The notes: generated from the letters alone by a model not told the origin. DNA of 64,000 nucleotides from Ruegeria arenilitoris (GCF_013032445.1 NZ_WQCA01000003.1:310001-374000); one strand, 5' to 3'; positions 8,187-18,599 are shown, counted from the first letter of the stretch. Numbers and translations are program-made.

Positions 8187-8984
8187 ATGCGCGTGAAATC
8201 CCGTTTATTGTCTATTGTATTTGTTTCGGCAACATTCCCACTGATTACGGCCAGTGCGGCGCTTGCGGAAAGATGTAACACCAAAACAGCTCGTCAGTCA
8301 GTATCAACTGATACACTGTGTGGTTGCACAGTCGTTGATACCCGAATGCTGCGCTATATACAGCGGCGTGCTGACTTTGAGGATATTTTGGCAAGGACTC
8401 TTGAAAGCTGTCCTGGATTCGCATCTGTTCTGACAGACATTCCAACGGCAACAACAAATTCCTCTGATCGGGATTCTGACGGAAATGGTCAAGGTGAAAA
8501 CTCTGGCGTTTTCTTCGCCAGTAGCGGAAGCGACGACAACGGCAACGATGGTGGAAACAGTAGCAGTGACAGCGGCGACAACGGCGGCGGCCGCAGCAGC
8601 GGTGAAGGCCGCAGCAGTGGTGGTGGCGGCAGCAACGGTGGCGGCGGCAATTCCGGCAGCGGCAACGGCGGCAACAATGGCGGCGGCGGCAATTCTGGCA
8701 GCGGCAACGGCGGCAACAACGGCGGCGGGGGCAATTCCGGCAGCGGAAACGGCGGCAACAATGGCGGCGACGGCAATTCCGGCAGCGGCAACGGCGGAAG
8801 CAATGGCGGCGGCGGCAATTCCGGTAGCGGCAACGGCGGCAACAATGGCGGCGGTGGCAGCTCCGGTAGTGGCAGTGGCGGAAGCAACAGCGGCGGTGAC
8901 GGTGGAAACTCGGGCGGTGCCGGTAGTGGCGGCGGTACCGGTGGCGGCAATGCCGGAGGTGCTGGCAGTGGTGGCGTATTCTAA
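8187..8984 (+). CDS. Secreted Gly/Asn/Ser-rich tandem-repeat protein
   Basis: The 265-residue product has a signal peptide (MRVKSRLLSIVFVSATF... ending ASAALA, cleavage about residue 27). A short N-terminal domain of about 60 residues follows with four cysteines (ERCNTK, LCGCTV, ESCPGF), then a long disordered tail. The tail has about six near-exact 14-residue repeats of the pattern NSGSGNGGNNGGGG, encoded by 42-bp DNA repeats at roughly 8630-8880. No anchoring or sorting signal is visible. It is probably an exported surface or matrix protein. The convergent neighbour is a LapG-like periplasmic protease. The repeats make length variation between strains likely. Confidence 0.75.
   Translation: MRVKSRLLSIVFVSATFPLITASAALAERCNTKTARQSVSTDTLCGCTVVDTRMLRYIQRRADFEDILARTLESCPGFASVLTDIPTATTNSSDRDSDGNGQGENSGVFFASSGSDDNGNDGGNSSSDSGDNGGGRSSGEGRSSGGGGSNGGGGNSGSGNGGNNGGGGNSGSGNGGNNGGGGNSGSGNGGNNGGDGNSGSGNGGSNGGGGNSGSGNGGNNGGGGSSGSGSGGSNSGGDGGNSGGAGSGGGTGGGNAGGAGSGGVF
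8630..8880 (+). repeat. 42-bp coding minisatellite
   Basis: About six tandem copies of a 42-bp unit rich in GGC codons inside the secreted repeat protein. Copies differ mainly at synonymous or Asn/Ser/Asp positions (GGNN, GGSN, GGDG). It is in frame throughout and is not a CRISPR array, since there are no unique spacers. Confidence 0.85.
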
Positions 8985-9124
8985 TTGAGAACCTGCAGAT
9001 CAATGCTGCTAAAAATTGATCGGCATAATCTGACCATCTGATTCAGAATCAATACGGCGACTGGTTTGTCGCCCTTGCTATTGTCAAATGATCGGATCCT
9101 TGGCCGAGTTTCGGCAAGATAGTT

Positions 9125-9748
9125 TTAACTACGGCTGTAAACCCCAACCCAACCGCTGGGTTTTCGAGGATTTTGCATTCGGAGGAAAAGGTATCGAGTT
9201 GCGGACCATGGTTTGATTTGATTTGTCAGGTTATCCAATACCAAATCACCGGCAGTTGACCGGTAGACAAGTACAGCATGCGCGTTACGCTGCCTGTCCA
9301 ACACGGTCGCGATCAACAACTTGCTGGGATCCACGCCTGCACGAATCAAATCGCGCTTTTTCAAGAGAGCGAAATCTTCACAATCCCCGCCTTGGGATGT
9401 CGGCAGTGCCCATCTCTCCGCAGTACGGTACTGCGACATGTCCGTAACCGTGCGTGTTGTTGCGTTAACCTGGCGGTTGATCCGCTGGACGACCCGCATT
9501 TCCTGTTGGCTTGACATAGACGCCGAGGCCTTGGACGAACAAGCCCAGTTGTATTCATGGCAAAGCCCGCGCGCTCCGGTAGGCGGCGCTGACGCTGCCG
9601 CTGCCTGGATAAAGCTGCCCTCGCTCGCACCGGCCGCAGTGCCCGCAGCAAAGGCGCTGGTCGCCAACGCAGTTACAACGAATAGTCGTCCCACGGACGT
9701 GGCCAACCGCGCATAAACGTCTCTGAAGTCAGTGCTCAACGGTTTCAT
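9125..9748 (-). CDS. Bacterial transglutaminase-like cysteine proteinase (BTLCP, LapG-like)
   Basis: A 207-residue exported protein with an N-terminal signal-like hydrophobic segment (LFVVTALATSAFAAGTAAG) and the BTLCP triad: Cys in GGDCEDFALLKK, His in NAHAVLVY and Asp in LVLDNLTNQI. LapG members are periplasmic proteases that cut LapA-type adhesins under c-di-GMP/LapD control, although neither LapA nor LapD is in view. The start at 9748 (MKPLSTDF) is preferred because AGAGGAACAGGC precedes it; a frame start at 9844 would add 32 residues without a ribosome-binding site. It is convergent with the Gly-rich repeat protein. Confidence 0.85.
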   Translation of the reverse strand: MKPLSTDFRDVYARLATSVGRLFVVTALATSAFAAGTAAGASEGSFIQAAAASAPPTGARGLCHEYNWACSSKASASMSSQQEMRVVQRINRQVNATTRTVTDMSQYRTAERWALPTSQGGDCEDFALLKKRDLIRAGVDPSKLLIATVLDRQRNAHAVLVYRSTAGDLVLDNLTNQIKPWSATRYLFLRMQNPRKPSGWVGVYSRS

Positions 9749-10102
9749 GCCTGTTCCTCTATTCCAACTATTTCCCGCGATGGCGGTAAAACGGGACCGT
9801 AGAGTGCTTTGCATCACTATCAGCGGATGGTGCCGTTTGCGCAATCAGCAGTGACGTTGCAAGCAAAAAAAGGCAGAAATTCGTCCGTCATTTGGACCAT
9901 TTCTGGCAGAAATATAGGGTTTTTGGTCAAAAAGGGAAAAACGTTATGCAGTCCTTTCACCCAATTTCCACCATAAGTATTTGATAAATTTTACTTGTTT
10001 GCAAGAATTTTAGGCCAGAAAGCCTATTATGGCGTCTGACCTTTCTATTGGCTGAAACCCGCCCAGCTAAACAGAAATTGGCGCAAGTTTGCCAATTCGG
10101 CT

Positions 10103-10390
10103 TTATTCCGTGATCTCCACCACAACCAGTTCTCGTTCGCTGGCACCACGCGCGTGATCCAACGCTTGCTGATATTCCGGGGATTCGTAGCACTCCACCG
10201 CAGCCTCAACCGAGGGGAACCGGGCCACGACATTGCGCGGCCGCTCTTTGCCTTCAAGCTGAACATAACGCGCTGCGCGGGCGATGAACTCACCCCCGTG
10301 CTTGGCAATCGCCGGACCAGCTAGCTCAGCGTACTTTCCATAGGCCTCGTTATCGGTAACGGTGACGTGGGCGATCCAGAGTGCGGGCAT
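10103..10390 (-). CDS. DUF1330 protein (dimeric alpha-beta barrel)
   Basis: A 95-residue protein beginning MPALWIAHVTVTDNEAYGKY and holding the family segments GGEFIARAARYVQLEGKERP and PSVEAAVECYESPEYQQAL, all typical of DUF1330. Fold relatives are ferredoxin-like dimers; no reaction is established. It starts one base beyond the alaS stop with GGAGGATAACATG as ribosome-binding site and start, so it is cotranscribed with alaS. Confidence 0.88.
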   Translation of the reverse strand: MPALWIAHVTVTDNEAYGKYAELAGPAIAKHGGEFIARAARYVQLEGKERPRNVVARFPSVEAAVECYESPEYQQALDHARGASERELVVVEITE

Positions 10391-10391
10391 G

Positions 10392-13061
10392 TTATCCTCC
10401 CAATACTTGTTCAGCGGCTTTGATCGCCGCATCGGAATTTGAGGCATCACGACCACCGCCCTGCGCCATGTCGGGGCGTCCGCCGCCGCCTTTGCCACCC
10501 AGTTCAACAACTGCGGCCCGAACCAGATCAACGGCCGAGACCTTGTCCGTCAGGTCCGTCGTCACACCGGCCGCAACGGCGGCCTTGCCACCGGCATCGG
10601 CAATCAACAGCACCGCGCCCGAGCCCAACCGGCTTTTGTGTTCGTCGATCAACGCGGGCAGGTCTTTACCGGAAACGCCGCTCAGCACCTGCGCCAGGAA
10701 GGGTACTCCGTTCACATCGCGGGCCTCGGCACCGCCCTGCCCTGAGCCGCCAGCCATCGCCAGATCGCGGCGCAGTTGCGCCACTTCGTTTTGCAAGGCC
10801 TTGCGTTCATCCAGCAATGACTTGACCCGGCTAACCACGTCGTCCGGCTGTGCTTTCAATTCTGACGCAATCTGACCAAGCCTTTGATCTTGCGCCGAAA
10901 GGTGGCGGAACGCCTCGTCACCGGTCAGCGCTTCGATCCGCCGCACACCGGCACTGCTGGCGCTGTCACCCAGCACGACAAAAGTGCCGATATCCCCGGT
11001 CTGACGCACATGCGTCCCGCCACACAGCTCGATCGACCATGTGTCGCCGTCGTGCCCTTTACCGGTCGGGGCCTTGCCCATCGAGACAACGCGAACCGCG
11101 TCGCCGTATTTCTCACCGAACAGGGCCTGAGCACCCAGTTCCCGCGCATCGTCCGGCGTCATGATCCGGGTTTCAACGGTCGAGTTCTGGCGGATGAACT
11201 CGTTCACCTCGCGTTCGACCTTCTGGATTTCCTTGGGGCTCAGCGCCTTGGAATGGCTGAAGTCGAACCGCAGCCGGTCTGGCGCGTTCAGCGACCCGCG
11301 CTGTGCAACGTGATCACCCAGCGTTTCACGCAGCGCCTCGTGCAGCAGGTGAGTGGCCGAGTGGTTGGCGCGGATCGCGGTACGGCGCGCGTGATCGACA
11401 GAAAGCTCGACCGAGTCACCCTTCGACAACGTTCCCTGGCTGACCGTTACACGATGCGCATAGACCTTGCCTTCGGCAAACTTACGCGTGTCTTCAACCT
11501 GCGCCACGTCCTGCATGTTCTCGAGGCGCCGGACTTCACCGGTATCGCCGACCTGACCACCGGCTTCGCCGTAGAAAGGCGTCTGGTTGACGACAACCCA
11601 GCCGGTGCCCCCCTGTTCGATCTTATCGACCAGAGCACCGTCAACTACCAGCGCGGCCACTTGCCCTTCGGCTTTTTCGGTATCGTAGCCAAGGAAATCC
11701 GTGGCTCCGGCCTCATCCAGAACGTCGAACCAAACAGCCTGATCCGCAGATTCGCCCGAACCGGCCCATGCGGCGCGCGCCTTGGCTTTTTGTTCGGCCA
11801 TGGCGGCATCGAAACCATCCGTGTCCACCGTCAGGCCCTTTTCGCGCAGCGCATCCTGCGTCAGGTCCAGCGGGAACCCGTATGTGTCGTACAGTTTGAA
11901 TGCTGCATCACCAGACAAGGCCGCACCTTCGGACAGGCCCGTGACTTCGTCATCCAGAAGCTTCAGACCTCGATCCAAGGTCTGCTTGAAGCGTGTCTCT
12001 TCCAACAGAAGGGTTTCTTCGATCAACGCCTGCGCCTGACCCAGTTCCGAATACTGCGCGCCCATCAGTTGTACTAGCGTTGGCACCAGACGGTGCATCA
12101 CCGGATCTTTCGCGCCCAACAGGTGTGCGTGGCGCATGGCCCGACGCATGATCCGGCGCAGAACATAGCCGCGCCCATCGTTGCTGGGCATCACCCCGTC
12201 CGCAATCAGGAACGAAGTCGAGCGCAAGTGATCCGCGATAACCCGATGGTGGACGTTCTGGTCTCCATATGGATCAACGCCAGTTGCGTCCGCCGACGCC
12301 TCGATCAGCGTCTTGAACAAATCGGTATCATAGTTGTCATGGCTGCCCTGCAGCAGCGCGCCGATCCGCTCCAGACCCATGCCGGTGTCGATCGACTGCA
12401 TGTCGAGTTCGACCATCGAGCCGTCCTCGAACTGTTCGTTCTGCATGAAAACGATGTTCCAGATTTCGATAAACCGGTCGCCATCTTCCTCGGCCGAACC
12501 CGGAGGGCCACCCCAGATGTGGTCGCCATGGTCATAGAAAATTTCCGTGCACGGGCCGCAAGGACCGGTCGGACCCATCTGCCAGAAGTTGTCATTGGTT
12601 GCGATGCGGATGATCCGGTCTTCGGGAACGCCAACCTTTTTCCAGATCTCAAATGCCTCGTCATCGGTGTGATAGACCGTGGTCAGCAGGCGGCTTTTAT
12701 CGATGCCGAATTCCTTGGTGATCAACTCCCACGCAAACGGGATCGCGTCCTTCTTGAAATAATCACCGAACGAGAAGTTCCCCAGCATCTCAAAGAATGT
12801 GTGATGCCGTGCGGTGTAGCCGACGTTGTCCAGGTCGTTATGTTTGCCACCGGCACGAACGCATTTCTGGGCCGTGGTCGCACGCTGATAGTCGCGGGTT
12901 TCTACTCCGGTAAACAGGTTCTTGAACTGCACCATGCCCGAGTTCACGAACATCAGCGTCGGGTCATTGCGCGGGACCAGAGGGCTGGACGCCACCACCT
13001 CATGCCCCTGCTTGGCAAAGTAGTTCAGAAAGGTCGATCGGATATCGTTCAGCGTGGGCAT
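10392..13061 (-). CDS. alaS: Alanine--tRNA ligase
   Basis: The 889-residue class II synthetase charges tRNA-Ala. Visible landmarks are the N-terminal [40 protein letters not shown] (motif 2), the editing-domain zinc motif [13 protein letters not shown] with GGTHV further on, and the C-terminal glycine-rich dimerisation region [16 protein letters not shown]. Length is normal. It is followed without a gap by a DUF1330 gene and preceded by recA on the same strand with a terminator between. Confidence 0.97.
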   Translation of the reverse strand: MPTLNDIRSTFLNYFAKQGHEVVASSPLVPRNDPTLMFVNSGMVQFKNLFTGVETRDYQRATTAQKCVRAGGKHNDLDNVGYTARHHTFFEMLGNFSFGDYFKKDAIPFAWELITKEFGIDKSRLLTTVYHTDDEAFEIWKKVGVPEDRIIRIATNDNFWQMGPTGPCGPCTEIFYDHGDHIWGGPPGSAEEDGDRFIEIWNIVFMQNEQFEDGSMVELDMQSIDTGMGLERIGALLQGSHDNYDTDLFKTLIEASADATGVDPYGDQNVHHRVIADHLRSTSFLIADGVMPSNDGRGYVLRRIMRRAMRHAHLLGAKDPVMHRLVPTLVQLMGAQYSELGQAQALIEETLLLEETRFKQTLDRGLKLLDDEVTGLSEGAALSGDAAFKLYDTYGFPLDLTQDALREKGLTVDTDGFDAAMAEQKAKARAAWAGSGESADQAVWFDVLDEAGATDFLGYDTEKAEGQVAALVVDGALVDKIEQGGTGWVVVNQTPFYGEAGGQVGDTGEVRRLENMQDVAQVEDTRKFAEGKVYAHRVTVSQGTLSKGDSVELSVDHARRTAIRANHSATHLLHEALRETLGDHVAQRGSLNAPDRLRFDFSHSKALSPKEIQKVEREVNEFIRQNSTVETRIMTPDDARELGAQALFGEKYGDAVRVVSMGKAPTGKGHDGDTWSIELCGGTHVRQTGDIGTFVVLGDSASSAGVRRIEALTGDEAFRHLSAQDQRLGQIASELKAQPDDVVSRVKSLLDERKALQNEVAQLRRDLAMAGGSGQGGAEARDVNGVPFLAQVLSGVSGKDLPALIDEHKSRLGSGAVLLIADAGGKAAVAAGVTTDLTDKVSAVDLVRAAVVELGGKGGGGRPDMAQGGGRDASNSDAAIKAAEQVLGG

Positions 13062-13152
13062 AAGCTTCTCTCAGCGCGCAATCATATTGTGTTGAAACGG
13101 GTTTATCCCCGTCCCCGCGGATAGTCCACAGCATTGGGGGTGCCGAACGAAA

Positions 13153-13177
13153 CAAGGCGGCCCATTGGACCGCCTTG
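13153..13177 (-). terminator. Terminator downstream of recA
   Basis: CAAGGCGG and CCGCCTTG form an 8-bp stem with a 9-base loop. Read on the minus strand the stem is followed by TTTCGTT. It lies 23 bp after the recA stop. Confidence 0.7.
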
Positions 13178-13199
13178 CCTTTAGAATTCTTCTATAGCC

Positions 13200-14267
13200 T
13201 TAGGCTTCGAGGATATCGTCATCTTCGGCAGCGCCCGGCGGCATGTCAAACTCCAGCCCGTGTGCAGCACGAATCTTGTCTTCAATCTCAAGCGCGGCAC
13301 GGCTGTTGTCGCGCAGGTACTGCTTGGCGTTCTCACGCCCCTGCCCGATCCGCTCGTCGCCATAGCTGAACCACGAGCCGGATTTCTCAACCACACCGGC
13401 CTTAACGCCCAGATCCAGCAGCTCACCCATTTTGCTGATGCCTTCGCCATACATAATGTCGAATTCCACCTGCTTGAACGGCGGCGCCACCTTGTTCTTT
13501 ACGACCTTGACGCGGGTCTGGTTGCCGACCACTTCATCGCGGTCCTTGATCGCACCGATCCGGCGGATGTCCAGCCGGACCGAGCTGTAGAATTTCAGCG
13601 CATTACCACCAGTCGTGGTTTCCGGGCTGCCGAACATTACGCCGATCTTCATCCGAATCTGGTTGATGAAGATGACCATGCAGTTCGAACGGCTGATCGA
13701 ACCGGTCAGTTTGCGCATCGCCTGGCTCATCAGGCGGGCCTGAACACCGACGTTGCTGTCGCCCATGTCGCCCTCAAGCTCGGATTTCGGCGTCAGCGCC
13801 GCCACCGAGTCGACCACGACCATGTTCACCGCACCCGACCGCACTAGCGTGTCGGTAATTTCAAGCGCTTGCTCGCCGGTGTCGGGCTGCGAGATCAGCA
13901 GTTCATCCAGATCAACACCCAACTTGCGGGCATATTGCGGGTCCAGCGCATGTTCCGCGTCAACGAACGCACAAACACCGCCGCGTTTCTGCTGTTCTGC
14001 AATGCAATGCAGCGTTAGAGTGGTTTTACCCGAGCTTTCAGGCCCGTAAATCTCAACAATCCGGCCCATCGGCAGACCGCCGATCCCCAGCGCAATGTCC
14101 AGACCCAGTGAACCGGTCGAGCTGGCATCAATATCCTGCTTGGCATCCTCGCCCAGCTTCATGATCGAGCCCTTGCCGAACTGCCGTTCAATCTGCGCCA
14201 ACGCGCTGTCGAGCGCCTTTTGCTTGTCTGCGTTTTTCTTGTCGCTCATCGTCAGAAGATCCGCCAT
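13200..14267 (-). CDS. recA: Recombinase RecA
   Basis: The 355-residue strand-exchange protein also triggers LexA self-cleavage. It shows Walker [10 protein letters not shown] (about 75-83), the [12 protein letters not shown] motif, Walker [11 protein letters not shown], loop L1 [14 protein letters not shown] and loop L2 region [20 protein letters not shown], and an acidic C-terminal tail. The start [11 protein letters not shown] at 14267 is preferred over the longer open frame because it gives the usual family length. An SOS-box direct repeat lies 56-70 bp upstream. Confidence 0.97.
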   Translation of the reverse strand: MADLLTMSDKKNADKQKALDSALAQIERQFGKGSIMKLGEDAKQDIDASSTGSLGLDIALGIGGLPMGRIVEIYGPESSGKTTLTLHCIAEQQKRGGVCAFVDAEHALDPQYARKLGVDLDELLISQPDTGEQALEITDTLVRSGAVNMVVVDSVAALTPKSELEGDMGDSNVGVQARLMSQAMRKLTGSISRSNCMVIFINQIRMKIGVMFGSPETTTGGNALKFYSSVRLDIRRIGAIKDRDEVVGNQTRVKVVKNKVAPPFKQVEFDIMYGEGISKMGELLDLGVKAGVVEKSGSWFSYGDERIGQGRENAKQYLRDNSRAALEIEDKIRAAHGLEFDMPPGAAEDDDILEA

Positions 14268-14322
14268 TGTCCTGTCGCCTTCCCTTTTGTCACACCCTTG
14301 AACGGGCGGCAATCGCTGCTTT

Positions 14323-14337
14323 GTTCGCCTCTTGTTC
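14323..14337. promoter_or_regulatory. LexA SOS box (GTTC-N7-GTTC)
   Basis: GTTC-GCCTCTT-GTTC upstream of recA exactly matches the direct-repeat LexA operator known for alphaproteobacteria, which differs from the CTGT-N8-ACAG box of enterics. It reads GAAC-N7-GAAC in the recA direction. Confidence 0.85.
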
Positions 14338-14459
14338 CTTATGAGACCAAAAAGAGAACATTTCAACTAAAACTTACAATACTTACTGTTCAGCAATTGT
14401 GTTAAAGAGTCGTTTACGCCAATCTGCGACAGTAACAAAGATTGGCAAAGGGCAACTAA

Positions 14460-15053
14460 ATGCTTGTTTTCTATAAGGAACGCCTTGCGTTTCTGGCCGT
14501 TCCCAAAACAGGCAGCACAGCATATCACACCGCCCTACGCGACCGCGCCGACTTTGTCGTAACCGGTCCGCCGGATCTGAAACACGCCCCAGTGCGGCGC
14601 TATGACCGTTTTTTTCAGAACATCTTTCGGAAAATGTACGACACCGAAATGGAAATCATGGCGGTCGTACGCGAACCGATCGATTGGCTGGGCAGCTGGT
14701 ACAAGTTCCGCAGCCGGGATGACCGGATCGGGCATCCACATTCCACCCGTGACCTGAGCTTTGATGACTTTGTGCAAGCCTATATGCAAAACCCCCGTCC
14801 TGAATTTGCCGATATAGGCAGCCAGAGTCAGTTCTTCCGCACCCGGAGCAACGGCTTTGGCGCCAGCCATGTCTTTAAGTATGAAAACCAGGACAAGATT
14901 CTGGATTTCCTGCAAGACCGGCTGAACATGCAGATCGACCTGAAACGGGAGAACGTCTCACCCCATCGCGAACTGCTTCTAACACCCGAGACGGAAACCA
15001 AATTTCGCAAACGGCACGCGGCCGAGTTCACCTGCCATGATGCGGCACTTTAG
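14460..15053 (+). CDS. Sulfotransferase-like protein
   Basis: A 197-residue cytosolic protein with the PAPS-binding 5' loop AVPKTGSTAYH (about 13-23) and a 3'-phosphate-binding segment VVREPIDWLGSWYKF, the standard sulfotransferase pair. This compact type is frequent next to recA/cckA in roseobacters, often annotated as hypothetical or sulfotransferase. The acceptor is unknown. Its stop overlaps the convergent cckA stop by four bases. Confidence 0.75.
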   Translation: MLVFYKERLAFLAVPKTGSTAYHTALRDRADFVVTGPPDLKHAPVRRYDRFFQNIFRKMYDTEMEIMAVVREPIDWLGSWYKFRSRDDRIGHPHSTRDLSFDDFVQAYMQNPRPEFADIGSQSQFFRTRSNGFGASHVFKYENQDKILDFLQDRLNMQIDLKRENVSPHRELLLTPETETKFRKRHAAEFTCHDAAL

Positions 15054-17347
15054 TTGATCTGCTGAAACACCGCCTCAGTCAGTTGGTTCAGCGAGAAGGG
15101 CTTGGGCAGGAAGGTGGAATTCGGGATCTCCGGGCCTGAATCGCCGAAAGCTCCCTCGGTGTAGCCGGACATGAAGATCACCCTTGTATCCGGACGCGCC
15201 TCCATCGCCTTGCGCACCCAGGTCGGCCCGTCCATGCCTGGCATGACCACATCGGTGACAAAAACGTCGACATTCAGCGCGCCGTCCTCCAGCAGACGCA
15301 GCGCCTCTTCCGCCGACTCGGCCTCGAGCACGGTATAGCCTTTCAACCGCAGCGCACGTGTCGCAAAAGCGCGTACCGGAGCCTCGTCTTCGACCAGCAA
15401 AACAACGCCTTCGCCCTTACGGGAAGTTTGCGGGTCGGCGGCGGGAATTGCGTCGCGTTGGGCTTCTGGTGAGGCGACAGACACAGGCAGATAAACGATG
15501 AATTCCGTCCCGTGCCCCTGAACGCTGTCGACAAAAATGAAACCACCCGTTTGCTTGACGATTCCGTAGACCGTCGACAACCCCAGACCGGTGCCTTCCC
15601 CGGTGCGTTTGGTCGTATAGAACGGTTCGAACACCTTTTGCTGCTTTTCCAAGGGTATACCGACGCCGCTATCGATCACCTTAACGGTGACGTACTCGCC
15701 GGGCTGAACCGTAGCGCGGTCACGCGTGAGAGGGTCGTTCAGCACCACAACCTCGGTCTCGATCCGCACCTCGCCGCCATGGGGCATAGCATCACGGGCG
15801 TTGACCACGAGGTTCATCAGCACCTGTTCCAGCTGCCGTTTATCCGCCCGAACGGGTTTCAACACCGGGTCGTGGCTAAGGATCAGGCGGACTTTCTCGC
15901 CCACCAACCGATTCAGCAAGTGGATCAAATCCGAGATCGTATCGCGAAGATCCAGCACCTCAGGCTGCAGCGTCTGTTTTCGCGAAAACGCCAGCAACTG
16001 ACTAACCAGAGCGGCCGCCCGGTTGGCGTTCTGGTTGATCTGCACAAGGTCCCCATAGTTCGGGTCATTCTGGTCATGCCGCAGCAACAGCAGGTCGCAA
16101 TGCCCCGAAATGGCCGTTAGAAGGTTGTTGAAATCATGGGCGACGCCGCCAGCCAGTTGCCCGACCGCCTGCATCTTTTGCCCCTGCACGAACTGCGCCT
16201 CGAGCGTCTTGAGTTCGGTGGCGTCGTTCAACACCGCAATCAGCTGAACCTGCCCGTCATTCACAACTCGGTTCAGCGTGACCTGAACAAACACTTCTTT
16301 GTCCTGCCGGGTCAGACGCAGGAACTCGGACCGCAGCGCCGGTTCCTGAGCCGCCGTGCGCGACAGCCAATCCAAAATCGGATAGCCGAGCCCGTGCATG
16401 ATCTGGTCGGCATTGGTTTCTCCGGGATCGATATCCCCGATCAGTTTCACCGCCAGACGGTTGGCCTCGAGAATCCTTCCGTCAGGCGCAAGGCGCACGA
16501 TGGGCACCGGCAACTCGGCAAAGGACGCGCCACTGCTGACATGCCCCACTGCCTCTGTCGGCAGCAAGAGCAGGTCACGCACGGTGCCGGACCGGTTGAG
16601 TTCGCACACGGCGGCAGAGACGGCGCCATTTGCCGTCTGGATCTGCACGATTTCGCCTTTTGGGCCAGGGGCGTTGGATAGGACATCTTGCAGCGTATGT
16701 GGCCTTTGCCCCAGCAAATGGGCCGCCGCAACGTTGACCCGCAGCAATGTACCGTTGCGACCTTCGGTTAAAACGGGAACGGCAACCTCGTCCCATTGCC
16801 CTGGGGTATCCAGATGAAACCGCCAGCAGTACTGACCATTGCCGACATCGAACACAGAAACCGGTACTGTTGATCCAACGGTCACAATGTCTTCGCGCGC
16901 TTTGCCGTAAATCTCTGCCTTCGATTGTAGCCGCAACAGAATCGCCGCTGGATTTGCGAACGTGGACTTCAGGCAGTATTCCAACCGCCCGCCCGGGGTG
17001 GCATGAAACTTGTTTCGCGCCTCAGTGTTGACGGCCAGAATTTCACCCTGAGTATTTGCGATCACACAAGGAAACAGATCCTGTTCCGCAAAAACCGCCA
17101 TAGTTTTCACCGCCTGCTGCGCCAGATAATCCACGATCTTTCCCCGCAGCACCACAAGGAAACTCGTTGCCAGCAGCGATACACCCGCCACAACAACTCC
17201 GGTGTGCCATAGCCGGGGTACAAGCCCCATAACGGGCGAAAGGCTCAACAGCACGCCGATCAAGACCAGAGGAGCTAGTCGCAAACCGGTCGGGGCATTT
17301 TGATAGGACGGATCAGAAAAAACTTCCGTAGTGTCAGTCATAAACAA
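15050..17347 (-). CDS. cckA: Cell-cycle hybrid histidine kinase CckA
   Basis: CckA is the membrane kinase/phosphatase that feeds phosphate through ChpT to CtrA. The 765-residue protein has two N-terminal membrane helices (about 25-65), PAS-like sensing regions (about 80-380), the H-box GGVAHDFNNLL (His about 404), an ATPase domain with NLVVNARDAM, DSGVGI and GTGLGLSTVYGIVKQ, and a C-terminal receiver (VFVTDVVMPGMDGP, Asp about 699; closing KPFSL). Domain order and the FLPKPFSLNQL ending match CckA. In Rhodobacterales this pathway governs motility, gene transfer agents and recombination genes more than essential division. Confidence 0.92.
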   Translation of the reverse strand: MFMTDTTEVFSDPSYQNAPTGLRLAPLVLIGVLLSLSPVMGLVPRLWHTGVVVAGVSLLATSFLVVLRGKIVDYLAQQAVKTMAVFAEQDLFPCVIANTQGEILAVNTEARNKFHATPGGRLEYCLKSTFANPAAILLRLQSKAEIYGKAREDIVTVGSTVPVSVFDVGNGQYCWRFHLDTPGQWDEVAVPVLTEGRNGTLLRVNVAAAHLLGQRPHTLQDVLSNAPGPKGEIVQIQTANGAVSAAVCELNRSGTVRDLLLLPTEAVGHVSSGASFAELPVPIVRLAPDGRILEANRLAVKLIGDIDPGETNADQIMHGLGYPILDWLSRTAAQEPALRSEFLRLTRQDKEVFVQVTLNRVVNDGQVQLIAVLNDATELKTLEAQFVQGQKMQAVGQLAGGVAHDFNNLLTAISGHCDLLLLRHDQNDPNYGDLVQINQNANRAAALVSQLLAFSRKQTLQPEVLDLRDTISDLIHLLNRLVGEKVRLILSHDPVLKPVRADKRQLEQVLMNLVVNARDAMPHGGEVRIETEVVVLNDPLTRDRATVQPGEYVTVKVIDSGVGIPLEKQQKVFEPFYTTKRTGEGTGLGLSTVYGIVKQTGGFIFVDSVQGHGTEFIVYLPVSVASPEAQRDAIPAADPQTSRKGEGVVLLVEDEAPVRAFATRALRLKGYTVLEAESAEEALRLLEDGALNVDVFVTDVVMPGMDGPTWVRKAMEARPDTRVIFMSGYTEGAFGDSGPEIPNSTFLPKPFSLNQLTEAVFQQIN

Positions 17348-17441
17348 CTCAGGTCAGTGGGCTTTCACGCAGTCAGCCCAAGTAAGGTTAATGCCCGTTT
17401 AAAAACTAGCACTCTCCTTTAAGTTGCTATGACCTGTCGCG

Positions 17442-18599
17442 CTATCGCGTCAAGTGTGATGTGAAGAATCCGTCCGTGCCGTGGGAGACAAGCCACGATT
17501 TCCGAAAAACCTCGGTCCAAACCGGATTCTTACGCAGGAAAGCATCGACAACATTTCCGTTTTCGTCGTCCAACATCGAACAAGTCGCATAGGCCAGAAT
17601 ACCACCTGGAGCGATCACCGGTGACAGCTGTGCCAGAATAGCGGCCTGAATACTCGACAATTCCTGCAGGCGGCTTTCGGTCAGCGCCCATTTCCCTGCC
17701 GGAGCCCGCCGCCACGATCCGCTGCCTGAACACGGCGCATCCGCAAGGATGATATCGAACGGGGCCCGTTGAGCGATATCTTTCGTTGCCAGAATCTCGA
17801 CCCGCGCGCCGGCCCTCTCGGCCCGTGCCGGAAGGTCCCGCATCCGTGTAGCGTTCACGTCATGGGCAAAAACCGAGACACCTTTTCGCGCGGCCAGGGC
17901 CAGAGACTTACCGCCGCCGCCCGCGCAATAATCCAGCACGCGCATCCCCGGACGCAAATCCAAGGCCGCAACAACAGCCTGACTGGCCGCATCCTGAAGC
18001 TCGACCAGCCCGTCCGCATAGGCCCGGCTTTGCGCGATCTTGCGCGCGCCTTCAGTGACCTCCAACGCTGTGTCACAGGCAGGATGAGCGGCGGTGATGA
18101 TACCGTCGGCGGCCAGCGCCTCGATTGCCTTGGGGACGTCCGCCTTGATCAGATTGACCCGCAAATGCACCGGCGCGCGGCTTTGCAGGGCCTTTGCAAC
18201 CGAAACCGCCTGATCTCCCAGCGAAGTTTCAAACCGGGGCCAGAGCCAATCGGGGATATCATACTGTTCGGCCTTGGAGGCGAAATCGCACCCGACCTCA
18301 TTATCAGTCAAAACCTCGGGCGCGTGGCGGGTGCCCGAGAACAATTCCTCCAACGACTCACCAGATGCACGCACGGCACCGATCATCAGGCCACGCCCGG
18401 TCTCGGCCCCTCCGAGCGCCGCATAAGATCGTTTGCACCGCAATGCAGTGAACACATGATCGCGGACCGCAGCCCGATCCTTGGACCCGGCGAACCGGCT
18501 GCGGCGAGCCCAGTTGGTCAGGGATTTCTCGACAGGCGCGCCCGCAAGAATCTCATCAAGGATTTCTATCGAAGCCTGAATACGTGCGGCCGGGGTCAT
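17442..18599 (-). CDS. RsmB/NOP-family rRNA (cytosine-C5) methyltransferase
   Basis: A 385-residue SAM-dependent RNA methyltransferase. The SAM-binding motif VLDYCAGGGGKSLALAA and the two catalytic cysteines in DAPCSGSGSWRR and LAYATCSMLDDENG are present, the pair that defines RNA m5C enzymes of the RsmB/RsmF/NOP2 group. The N-terminal region (WARRSRFAGSKDRAAVRD) is NusB-like, as in RsmB, although shorter. The likely target is 16S rRNA, but the exact base is not inferable. It is transcribed from the guaB side and separated from guaB by a hairpin. Confidence 0.85.
   Translation of the reverse strand: MTPAARIQASIEILDEILAGAPVEKSLTNWARRSRFAGSKDRAAVRDHVFTALRCKRSYAALGGAETGRGLMIGAVRASGESLEELFSGTRHAPEVLTDNEVGCDFASKAEQYDIPDWLWPRFETSLGDQAVSVAKALQSRAPVHLRVNLIKADVPKAIEALAADGIITAAHPACDTALEVTEGARKIAQSRAYADGLVELQDAASQAVVAALDLRPGMRVLDYCAGGGGKSLALAARKGVSVFAHDVNATRMRDLPARAERAGARVEILATKDIAQRAPFDIILADAPCSGSGSWRRAPAGKWALTESRLQELSSIQAAILAQLSPVIAPGGILAYATCSMLDDENGNVVDAFLRKNPVWTEVFRKSWLVSHGTDGFFTSHLTR

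Noticed and set aside
8630-8880. CRISPR-like regular repeats
   Set aside because: The 42-bp units are contiguous, in frame and coding, with no unique spacers.
8245-9003. Minus-strand His/Arg/Cys-rich and Pro-rich frames across the repeat protein
   Set aside because: They only mirror the GGC-rich minisatellite of the plus-strand gene, which has a signal peptide and a good ribosome-binding site.
9039-9051. TGATTCAGAATCA palindrome after the repeat protein
   Set aside because: Perfect but short, between convergent genes where an operator is not expected, and without a T-run for a terminator.
10884-13124. Long plus-strand open frames opposite alaS
   Set aside because: Alanyl-tRNA synthetase motifs are on the minus strand; the plus frames have biased, unprotein-like composition.
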